From Oscheius onirici (lineage: Eukaryota > Nematoda > Chromadorea > Rhabditida > Rhabditidae): 64,000 bases of DNA. The position numbers were made by a program, and so were the translations under genes. Below are positions 10,766-22,300 of this stretch, in pieces (within the stretch, counting starts at the first letter, position 1; every line of letters starts with the position of its first letter). Below the pieces are notes generated by a model. That model did no database searches. It saw only the letters and a list, made by a program, of their open reading frames with translations, and had not been told where the DNA came from. Location: the NCBI GenBank assembly GCA_932521025.1, contig OW051470.1:682001-746000 (forward strand), given 5' to 3'.

Positions 10766-11340
10766 GCTGGACCGTACTCAAACTCTTGACGTGCATCTAA
10801 TTACACACATTCACACTCCACTTCAGGCACATGATTACTAGAATATCATCAATTTGCCGACTCACACATGCATACTGACAAAAACAAAGAGATGAGAAAA
10901 TGTTTTCGCGTTTTTAGTAAAAGGCGAACGGAGGTATAGGGCGGCTTTTTTCAGAAGGATTAGAGGAGAAAAGAACATCTCCCAGACAAAGTTTGTCTGT
11001 ATACATTGGTCTGGCATTTTTATTGTTTTGGCTCTGGCAGATTTATATTAAATTTATGATTACGGTACATTGTTGAGCAGGAGACCAAGCTCCTGTAGCC
11101 TAAGTTAATTCCAAAAATTGATTGAAGTTCCGTACTAGAAAATATAACAATTGTTACTCATCTAGTCTTGTTTTACGAGGTCCTAATAGTTATTTTTCCT
11201 CCAAGGGGGTGAGCTTGTTTTGTCTCAAAAATGGTAGCAGTTTGAGTTGAAAGTGTTACTTAAAAAAATTGGAACAGCCAACCCCATTCGTTCGTTCGTT
11301 TTTTTTTTGCCCGATCTTCCGAAACAGTAATAAATTGAGT

Positions 11341-11460
11341 ATATTTTTAGGATAACCACTCAAATTACAGTAACCCAGCCAGGATCTTTGTCTAGAAACT
11401 ACAGTACCCTCGCTGACTCCAAAATATGAGTGTATCGGACAACTTATCCTAAAATTTTGT
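11341..11460. repeat. TTTAGGATAAG foldback element, copy 2
   Basis: Left end TTTTTAGGATAA and right end CTTATCCTAAAA form terminal inverted repeats of a 120-base element with an internal ttacagtaaccc motif. Confidence 0.6.
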
Positions 11461-12066
11461 AAGACGGTCCGTGCCGATATGCATGCTTGTTTCGACTGTG
11501 AATTTACTGAGTTTAGAAATCAGAGTACTGTAGTAGAATCTGGTAGAAATCCCAAACTTCCTAAAACTACCGTAACCCGACTCATTATCTTGTTTACAAA
11601 CTCTATATCCAGAATACCTTCATTTTCCAATTTCGGCAGCTCTGCATAGTTCAAAAATCTTGACGTCTTCTTGACGTTTGTGCTCTATTTCTGTCACTCA
11701 CCAAAGTACGCTCAATGGCTTTTCTTGATCCCTTCAAGTCACGGGAGAGGGAGGATCCAGCAGCCCGTTTTTATTAAATTAAAAAGGGACGAGAACGTGA
11801 CAGAAGAGCCTCATTTTGGTCACAAGACCCCCGGCTTTTTCTTGCCACGACCATAATTTACTAGTCAGGACGATGTGTGACAACTTTTTCACAAAACTGC
11901 ACTCTGAATTCAATTTTCTACCTCTCTGCAAAACTTTGATGGGAGCTTTGTCACGTGCTTTTTGGCCAACTGAACACTGAACAAGAGACCACGTTGTTTT
12001 GCGAGTGTTATCTAGTGGGTCCCATCAAATAGCACACAGGATGGATGAGTATTCTTTTTCTCTTTT

Positions 12067-12470
12067 TTGTGTACCTCTGTCCCTCTGGCTCTCGACTATC
12101 TGACTACATATCGACTCTCTGACTCTCTGTCCCTCTGTGACTCTTTGATCCTCTCACTCTCTCATTCACTGACTCTCCGTCCCTCCATCTCTCTGTCTAA
12201 CTGTCTCTGTTTCTCTGACTCTTTTACTCTCACAATCAGATTCTCTGTCTCTCTTTCTCTCTTACTCTTTTCCTCTATCTCTCCAACTTTCTTACTCTCT
12301 GAATCTCTGACTCTGTGTTCCCTTTTGACTCTCTGATCCTCTCACTCACTGACTCTCTGATTCTCTGTCCCTCTGTCCCTTTGTCCCTCTGTCCCTCTGT
12401 CCCCCTGTGACTCTCTGACTTTCTTACTCCCTGTCTCCCTGCCTCTCTGCCTCGCTGTCCCTCCCTCAAT
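12067..12470. repeat. long ctctgactctctg simple-repeat block
   Basis: Degenerate 12-13 base units of ctctgactctctg run for about 400 bases. The open frames seen through it on both strands are Ser/Leu or Arg/Glu low-complexity artefacts. Confidence 0.8.
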
Positions 12471-13366
12471 CTCTCTGATTTCCAAAGATTCTGACTTACA
12501 ATATGTTACACTCGTCCTTTCTGCACCCCCTCACCACAGATCCACTGTCCTTCTTTTCCGGATCTCCTTGTTTACACTTTTTTAATCCTATCTGTTGCTC
12601 TTTTGCTTAGCTGAACAGTTATCTAGGGCTGATAAGCTCGGCTTGTAAAAGAGCCAATCTGGTTTTGCTTAACTTTTCAAAGCTTCTGATGTCACTTTCT
12701 CCTTTTTAACTTTCTGACTAAAAAAATCTTGTGAAGCACTACAATGTTGATCAAAAATTCTTTCTCAAAACCTCAAAGATCGTACAACTGTGCAAACAAA
12801 AGCAGTTGTTATTGTTTTCCCTTGTTTATCAGCCTCTTATTTGCAATTTTACTGCCTGGTAGTAATCGTTGGTTTTACCGTTCTCTGGCCTAAAATATAT
12901 TTCTTTACAATTTTCGAAGTTTCCAAAACTGGGCACTTTTATGACTCTTTGTCCTATAGCACTTCTACCGTTCCAACGTTAGATACTCAGTGAAATAAGC
13001 ATCGAAAGCTTCAAAATTACATTGTGAAACATTTTTTAAAGGACTCTTTGGAAGTATGCTGTGAAGTTCCCCTTTCTACACATACCTACAGTTCAAAAAA
13101 GTTGAAACCCTGAAGATTTTTTCATTGTTAACTTTTCTTATTACAGTTTTTACGAATAAGTCTTCCCAAATCCTTCTTCTCCAACTTTTTTGACCCCATT
13201 CAAGCTTTTATTGGCTGATAAATTGACTCACGGAGGAACCACACGGGCTGCAAGTGTTGCGCCTGTTGTTTCTTCCGTCTTTTCCTCCTCCAATCAGCGT
13301 TTCTCTCCCTTCCCCTTTTCACGGTTTTTTTCCAACTAATTTCAGGTAACCTAACCCCATTTGGGG

Positions 13367-16300
13367 ATGGCTGCAGCCGCCACAGTTCTGCCAGAGCCTC
13401 CGGCAATCATCGTCTCTTCATGCATCAGTCTGGAACAATTGGAACTGGACCAGGACAAGCCCGGTCCTCTGAACTTTTCCATCTACAAAAAGTGGGTTCA
13501 GATTTTACGATTCCTGAACGTTTAGAGAGGGGGCAAACATCCTTATCACTCTGTCTTTCTCTGTCTCTTTCCGAAGATGGCAATATTTGTTCTCACGCCT
13601 AGTTGAAGTCTCGGCTTTTGAATCATACTCTTGACCTTGAGACAAACAGAAATCTTTGATCTATGGTCTTTTTTTTAGAAAGATTCAAAAATAAGAGTAC
13701 TGGATAAACAGTATGGTTCCTATCTCTGTGAACTTACTCTATCCCGTGACTGGAAAGAATTTGGTTCCAGACCTGTACTCGTGACTGGACTTTTCTGAAG
13801 ATTGTCTCTGTCTCTTTCACTCTCTGATTCTCTCTCTCTCAGACTGTCCTCTCACTATCGAACTCTCTGATTCTCTGTCTGTGGGTTAGGGACTTTTCTT
13901 AGAAAAAAATTTCTAAGAAAAGTCACGGTCGAAGTTTACCGCCACTTTTCTTAGAAAATTTTTTCTACCGAAAATTATATCGTGGTTTTTTCGAATTTTT
14001 TTCAAAATATTTTAATAGTACCCTGCTTGTAATCACACTACTTTACCAAAAAAATATATAAAAGAAGTAACGGTCAACAAATTCGACCGCAACTTTTCTT
14101 AGAAATTTTTTTGTAAGAAAAGTCCCTAACCCCTGTCTGTGTCTCTGACTCTCTGTCTCTCTCCCCCTGACCAACTCATTTCTCATTACTATGTTTTTCT
14201 CCCCTTTTGCAGGCCTGTTTACATCTCACTCTCCCGTATAATTATCCTATTTGGCTCATATATTTTCTCCCTCATGACAACTTCTGTCTCCCCACATTTC
14301 CTTCGGAAGGCACGTGCCAATTTAGAACTAGCAGCTGACTTTTTAGTACTACTTTGTCTGGATACTCTTTCTTCAGATCATTCAAATTTGCCGCCATGGT
14401 TGTTACTCTGTTTTTCTCGGGGAAGACAAAAGCAGGTGGCTCTTGTGACTAACAGCGCCGAGACAATTCAAATTTTGTCGTCTCCGCCTCTGTTATTTGT
14501 ATTCCGCGTGTGTTCTTTTTGGCGCCACTTTGAACTTTCGGAAAAAGGAGAGTACTGGAGACAGTGAGTCTTCTGGTTCAAATCAGATTTATTAGTCTCA
14601 CAAGTAGTGGTCTCAATCATAAGGTTTCTAGACTCTTGGTTTCTGATTTTCACCTCTTGCTTGACGGTGATACTTGACTACCAACTTTTACTGGACCTTT
14701 TTACTTATCCAGATCGTACTGCTTCAATTCTCCTGACTACTGACTCATACTATCAGTCTTGTCCTTTAGTTTCCTTCTCCAACTCTATCAGTTTCTGTCT
14801 CTCTGAATTCTCAGCCTACTGATCATTCGACTCTTGCAAGAGTACTATTCTCGATATCCATTTTTTACTCTGACGGTTTCAGAACCAATGGGTTCAGGAA
14901 GGTTCAGAATCTCTTGACCACCGACTGTTACTCTTTCTGAACCAGAAGGTGTTCTGACCAGAACATTGTGACTGTCTTGACCACCGGCTCATACTCTCGG
15001 TGTCTTTCGTTATCTAGATCAGTTTTGATGCTCCTGACTAATAACTTCCTGGCAATCTAATTACTGTAAGGTTGGTAAATGGTTTAGACTGGCGGGTAGG
15101 CGGTAAGACAAAAATTCCCAGCCGTCGTGGCAGTTTTTGTCTTACCGCTTACCCGCCGACCATTTACCAACCTTACGGCATTTAGATTGTCAAAAAGTTT
15201 TGAAGGTACTCTTCACAGAGAGACAGAGAAACAGATGATCCAATCCATTTTGAACCCGTCAACAGTGGTTTACTCTGACCCTCTCTCATCCATTACGAGT
15301 CCAGATGTCCTCTTATGACAACAACCCGCTGTTTTTGTTTACGTCTAACTGTTGCGCGCGTGGCTCTCTTATTCAAATGTTTCTGTCTAGTTGTGTCGGA
15401 CTGTCATTTTGGTATAGCTCATTCCGTCGGCTGCCAGCGCCGGCCGAACAGCGACAACAATGTGTCATCTCAGCACGCAGTTCTGTCTCTTTTCTTACAT
15501 GCATCCGGGTTATTTTAGCCATAAAATACTGTCTGGACCAGTTCTACTGTCTGTCTCTCTGTCCCTTTGTAGCATAGACTCTCACTCTCTAACTCTACAA
15601 CACTGAGACTCTCTCACTATTTGATTCTTTGACACTGACTCTCTGTCCCTCAAACTCTCTGTACCTCTGCCTCCCATTCTCTACTCTCTTCCACTCAGCA
15701 GTCTATTGTTTTTCCCAGCTTCATTTCCATGTTTGTTTTGGAAAAGAAGAAGGGCCAAAACAATCAATTTTGGCTGTTTTTGGCCTTCTCTTTCCGGGAT
15801 TTTTGAGCTCAAAACCATTGGGTAATGCCCCTAAACTATTTCATAATACAACCCCCATTCCCACGACCAATCATTATTCCCAGACATCGATTCTGATCGA
15901 GATTGCGCAAGCCAACAGCAGTTCCTCATTGTTCTCTATCTCGTCTTTCTCTTTCTAGAAGCATACCACAGTCTAGAAGGTTCTCGAATCCCCCGATAGC
16001 CCGAAAGCCTTGACCACATGACGTCATTTGCCCTCTCCGAATGGGACAGAGCGGCTGTTTGTTAGCCTGTCGGAGCTGTTGTCTCCCTCTACCACGCGCT
16101 CTCTCCTAGACTGTAATTGGGGTCAGAGAGGGCAGACTGAGATGATGTCATTTGGAAATTGAACCGTCTCTGTCTGTCTCTCTGTCTCTGATTAACAGAT
16201 CCTGTACTCTCTAACTTTTCAACTGTTTGGTTTTCTATTTCTGTCTCTCTTCTATATTCTCTCTGGATCAGGCACTCAAAAATACAGTATAAAGAGTACC

Positions 16301-19300
16301 AGTCAGACCACAATTTCTCTTCCCTCTCTCTCTGCCTCATTTGCATACATTGATGTGCATTGGGTCGTCTTGTTTACGTCCAGATTCCATTTCCAGATAT
16401 TCTCGTGGAGAGAATCTAAGGACAATAGGCTATCAATCACTCTGGAAGCCTTGTATGGTCTGTTCAAAAAGAAGAGGGAATACCGTAAGATTTTAGCTCT
16501 TCCCTTCGAGACCCCCTTAGCATGCAAACATTGGATACTCAGCCAACAAATTCGAAAGATACGCAGCGAACTTTACAATTTTTTGGCTGAGTACCCAATG
16601 TTTGTGTGCTAAGTGGGTCTCTAAGGGAAGAGCTAAAATCTTACGGTAAACCCTCTATATTTTTAACAGACCACAAGTGTCTCTGACTCTCAGACTCTCA
16701 ATCCCATTACCATTTGGTTTCCTCCTGACCACCCCTCTCCCAAGCTCATGAATGAGTTATGATCTAATTCCTCTCTCTCTGTCGCTGAAACCTCGTGAGA
16801 CCAAAACAACGGAAAAGAGGCAATAAATTTTTGAACTCGCTATTGAATTAATAACAAACCGTGGAATTCAGGGGCCAAAAAATTGTAGTTCGGACGGATC
16901 ACAAGGCTCATGTCGTCCAAACAATCGAATGCAATAAAATCTGTGAGCCGACCATAGATTGTACTGTTCAAAAGAGTCATTCGGGAATGGGAGAAAAAGA
17001 GTGGGAAAAGGTCGACTGAACCTTTATGGACAGCCACAGTCTCGACAGTTCACCCTTCCTGTAGTTTTTACAGCCATTGTTGAGCCTCAGACTCTAATTT
17101 AAAAGGCTGTGTGGTTGGTCCCGACACAAACAAATCTACAGTAACCGGCCAGTTAACTTTCCTTTTGAACACAGGTAGGTTGACTATATAGGCCACAGAC
17201 TCGACAGTTCACCCTTTATCTCCTTGTGACTTGAGCCACAGACTCGACAGTTCACACATATATCAGGTACTGACCAATCTCCCCAGGGCAATCCCATCTG
17301 GAGGCGTTTTTCTCTGTTTTCTGTCTCTCCGTCCAGCCATCTGTCCAGGGCCATTGTGACCCACGTGCACTTTTTGCCTATGAATGACCGCCACGGCCTT
17401 CGCCAGTGATCGCTCTCGCTCGCGCGCGCGCTTTTCCGCCAAAAACTAATAGAAAAGAGAGGAAGAGTGAACGGCAGGTCACGTGTATGTAGAGGGTAGG
17501 AGAGGGCGGGAAAGCTCTCCGGGGCTGCGTCTTTCTGAGTGCAACAAAACAAGACCCCGGTCCCAGTTTTTGAGCTCCGCTTCCTTGGTCTTTTTGACCT
17601 AAACTTGTCATTTTTCTTTTAATTCGATTCGAACTGTGGACATGACCTTTTCCCGCCTAAAGGTCGATCCTCTTTCCCGCCATGCAGTCAAATTTAGACC
17701 ACAGACTCGACAGTTCACACTTGTTTTAAATATCGAGTAATAGGCTCGACAGTTCACACTACAAGCGTTTGATACTCAGCCAATTCATATTCTTAGGCCA
17801 AATTAGCTGCGTATATTTAGCTGAGTATCCAACTTTTCAACGTTCTTCAGGTCTGGCCATTGACCCCAGTCCCCAGTAGTCGTTCAGCAGACCATTATAA
17901 AAAGGTTGTGTGAACTGTCGAGTCTGTGGCTCAAACTTTAAAAGCCACTAGTGTGAACTGTCGAGTCTATAGCTTAATTTTTCCTTTCCTTTTCAAATTT
18001 TCAAAATCTTTTGGTCCTTGACCCCAAAAATTTGTCCTTTAGTCTGTTTTTCCTCTGTTGTTATTCTCTCTCTCGTTCTCCGACGAACCCACAGTGAAAA
18101 CCGATTTGCCTGCTTTACAGTCCATTTCTGCTGCAAAACAGAGCACATGACTGGAAATTTTACATGCATTTATTTTTTGCAAAAAACCTATTTTTGTTTG
18201 AGAGCCATTTTTCCTCGACGTACGCTTTCCGGTGGGGACAGCTGCCGTCTCTCTGCCACTATGTCTGCCAGCTGCCGCCTCCCAGATGTGTTTTTCGACA
18301 GACAGATTACAAAATTTGAAAAACAACTTTTTGCTGTTTTTTTTGGACAATTTAGTTCCATAGTTAGTGCTAAAAATGCTTAGACTTCCAGCCAGAAAAC
18401 TCTAAACTTACACTCATTTTTTTTTCATTATCTTCCTTTGTTATCCCGTTCAAAACCGTCATGTTGCGTACGTTTCAGCGACGAGAAATTGCGTACAAAT
18501 TGTCAGGCTTTTTGTTTCGATCTACAGAGATTTAATATGCAAATTTGCGTAAGTAAAGCAAAGTTTTGACAACTAGCCACATTTCATGTTTTTTTTGTCT
18601 AAAGTTCTACCTTTGAGAGCAGATTCTCTTTTTTTGGCCTCCAAAAAATTTAGGATAAGAGCAGGCCGGTCTGTTTGGATCGGAGCCAGTTTACGCACGC
18701 TACAGTAACCTGTTCGAGCTTTCAATTTAAAAGATACAGTAATTCCGTGCTTATCCTAAAAAGTTCCCGACATTCGGTTCAGCTTAGGAACAATACGCAC
18801 TTTAAAAAGATTTTTAAAATCAGTCTTTTGGTCCGGAAAGGTCAAACTTTTAAAATACGAATCAAAATTTAATCAAAATATTCAGAAAAGTTCCGTTTTT
18901 TAAATCATTTCATTTTATAGCTTCTACCCTCTAAAGAGAGAACTCGCCCAAAAATTTAACCACTGAATTGTTTGTTTGTTTTCTATAAATTCTCGCCCAC
19001 GCCTTCTGTCTATGAGCACAACCGGTTCTGCCATCTGTAAAGAGAAAGATCGAAATGCTGTAACACAACCACCATGAGAACACCTCCTGGTTTTTTTAAT
19101 GTGCTCTTTTGAGATTTCAACAACTTTTTGATCAGTCTCCCTCTAGTACAAACAGACACTTTTCGAGTGTGTACCTGTACTTTACAGCCTTTGTCAAAGT
19201 TTGCTATAATTTTTCGCCAAGCCAAGACAAAGAGCCTTTCAGGTGGAAGACCATGACCTCGTTGCGACAAGCCACAACGCCAATTAATGTCTATGCACGT

Positions 19301-22300
19301 AGCGGCTCGGTAGACATCGAAGCGGCCATGGAACAGCCGGGAAAGATTGCTGGTAGGCAAAATTTAAAATGTGTTAATGTGCCACTGTCTCGACAGTTCA
19401 CACTTTATGGCGGTTGTGAGCATTGAATTTGAGCAATAGACTCAACAGATCACACAATTTGTTCTCAATTTGGGCCTGTTTAGTGGGCTACTGAGAAAGG
19501 TCATAAAATATTCTGAACTGTCGAGTCTGTGGTTCAAATGCTGACGGTCTCAATGAATGATGTGTGAACTGCCGGGTCTGTGGCTCAAACTGCAGGCAAG
19601 AGCGATACCTTTTCCTCAGGCCTGTTTATGCATTTCGTCTTCACATTTTTTCGCCTGGCCGCCTTTACGTGACAGCTGGGCAAGAACGTGACTCGACCCT
19701 TTCGAGCTTAGTCCCAAATTTGATCGCACTTTGTGGTCCTCCGAGTTAGTGTAGCTTCCAATCCTGAAAAGGACGAGCAGCAGATTAAATAGAAACAGAA
19801 ACAGAGAGACGGAATTGGGACACAGATACACACAATGCTCTCCTGTTTAGATTCGCCCAGGTGCTCAGGAAGCTCTTCAATTGGAAGGTCGTTTCTACCT
19901 GGATTTCGAAGACGGAGGTTACAGAGTGATAATGCGAATAGGACGAGGACGTCTCTGGATGAGGGTGAGTAGACAGAGAGTCAGAGAGGTAGAGGGACAG
20001 AGCAGGGTTGGCAAACCTGGCCGGCCAGGTTGGACGGTTTGATTTCACAGAAATTTTTTCTCGCTGAGATATAGAGGGTCGAAATTGCGAAAGTGACCAA
20101 CTTCAGGCAGTTGCACAGCTCTAACGGGTTCGAATTGGACAAATCGGCCGATGCACCTTGAAAGAGCTCAATCTGGGCTACAAAATCCTGTATGGAACAA
20201 AGAGGGCCCAATGGAAAGTTTTCGAGAAACTCGCCTCTGAAGTTCAGGTGGTTCAACTCATGATGGGGGTATCATGGGTCAAAAATAAAATTTTCCAAAA
20301 GTGGTTTTTATGCGTTCTGAGTCTGTTTTAGGCTCTTCTGAGACTTATCATATTGTTTTCGATCAATTGGACCAATTTTTGAAAACCACTTTTGGAAAAG
20401 TTGAACCACCTGAACTTCAGAGGCGAGTTTCTCGAAAACTTTCCATTGGGCCCTCTTTGTTCCATATAGGATTTTGTAGCCCAGATTAAGCTCTTTCAAG
20501 GTGTATCGGCCGATTTGTCCAATTCGAACCCGTTAGAGCTGTGCAACTGCCTGAAGTTGGTCACTTTCGCAATTTCGACCCTCTATATCTCAGCGAGAAA
20601 AAATTTCTGGGAAATCGGGTCGCGGCTATCAACGTATTTTATCAAGACCTTCAAATTTGTAGTTGAACGTTCTGTGAAAATTGGCCGGAATGTGCGCTAA
20701 ACAGCTCTACTTCAAAGAAAAAGCCACGTTTGCCAACCATGGACGGAGGGACAGAGAGACATAATCTGAGAGACTAAAATTTCCAGACATCGGCTTCCCG
20801 CCAGTCTGCTCTCCCCCTCCCGATCTCTACAGTCCCGGCTCCGTCCGAACCATGACCAATAACTGTCAACCGGAGCGTCCAGCCATGAGGCTGAGGACAA
20901 TGTCCATGAACGACGGCGTTTGCGGAAAACGAGTCCTTCTTCAAAAGTATCGACTATTTTTACAAAAAAAGGAGGTTAATTTTCAGGAAACCATCAGGAA
21001 TCCTGGTAGTCTTCTCCAACAACACTCCAGCAAGTTCTCCGGTCTCTGGAAATGAGTTTTTTGTAAATACACCAGTCAAGAGTCCGTCTTCATCCTCCAT
21101 GAGGCCTTCAGCAGAAATTAGTGAGTTTTTTTTGGTATCCAGAGACTATAGAGCCAAAAATGCTAATCCACAGCTGCTGTCAATAGAAAGAAAATGTCTA
21201 AAGAGTAAAGTTTTACTGCTCTGGATTCTGCAGGTTTTTCGAGGGAAAAATTCCCGTTTAGTTGTCTTTCTGCTTTATCCTTTATAGTATCTAAAAATAG
21301 AGTTTTTGAGCCTTTTTCCGGGACTGAACAACTGACTCTCTCCCTCTCCCGATCTCTTGTCTATCTCACGAGCATTGTCTAGAAAGAGACTATAGTCTCA
21401 CTGATCGGTCAAGAGACTTACTCTTTCAGTCTTTTTTTGGTTCATCTCTGTGAACAGACTCGACAGTTCACACACATCAAAGTGTGTTGTGGCTGATTGC
21501 GAGCCACAGCCTCGACAGCTCACACTTTGACTGTCAAGCTTTTAGATATTCCTCTGCTGTTTTCATACATTTACAAAAAAAAAGTTGTTTGTCACAATTT
21601 TCCTCCAATTGCCCCAAACTTGCTGAAGGAAATCATGAAATTTATGATCGCTTGTAATAGCCTTCACTCTTTCTCTCTCCCTGCCTCATGAACAACAAAA
21701 CACAGCTGTTAGCCACATGCTTCAAATTGTTAGTTGACCACGGCTTGAGTCGACTAGTTGACTACTTGGCTCTCTTACGTATTTTGCTTTTTTACACTTT
21801 TTCAGTCAAAAAATGAGCCACAGTTCACACGGAATGCCTTTTTGTTTTGAGCCACAGACTCGGCAGTTCACACGTTCTCAAACTCTTTGGTCCTTACACG
21901 TCGGAGACAGCGTGGCGCGGGCTCAGTTCTGATAAAACTTCCCGATAAGAACTGTACATGTTTTTGAGCCTTTTATCTCCTAAAGGAGACATTCCATGCT
22001 AGCCCCGGCATTCATTTGACTAGCTGCTCGGCTAAAGATCAGCACGTCCTCTTGCCATACTTGACGCAGGCCCGACCATCACGTGGTCTCGTTAACCTTG
22101 TGCATCAGAAGATTCGAAGCTGTTCTTAACGTTTTTGAAATCCTTTTTTACTTTTTCCGTTCAGTTAATCTTGTGCCACAGACTCGACAGTTGACGCTTT
22201 CTGATGGTTGTGGCTTTCAAATTTGACCGTCTGGGAAAAAAAATTGCCTTCAGTGCGGCGGGCAAAAGAAATTCAGCACGCTTTTTTTCTGGGTTTTTTG

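Larger units (their letters stand above)
9998..13366. other. gene-poor stretch before the AMPK gamma gene
   Basis: No convincing exon is seen over 3.4 kb. The stretch holds two TTTTAGGATAA foldback elements (10636-10765 and 11341-11460), a 400-base block of ctctgactctctg repeats (12067-12470) and AT-rich single-copy DNA. The last few hundred bases before 13367 probably hold the distal promoter of the AMPK gamma gene. The region 8553-9925 between the two tRNAs is likewise empty of recognisable genes. Confidence 0.5.

Noticed and set aside
12067-12469. Long Ser/Leu and Arg/Glu frames in the 12 kb repeat block
   Set aside because: Artefacts of the ctctgactctctg simple repeat, open on both strands.
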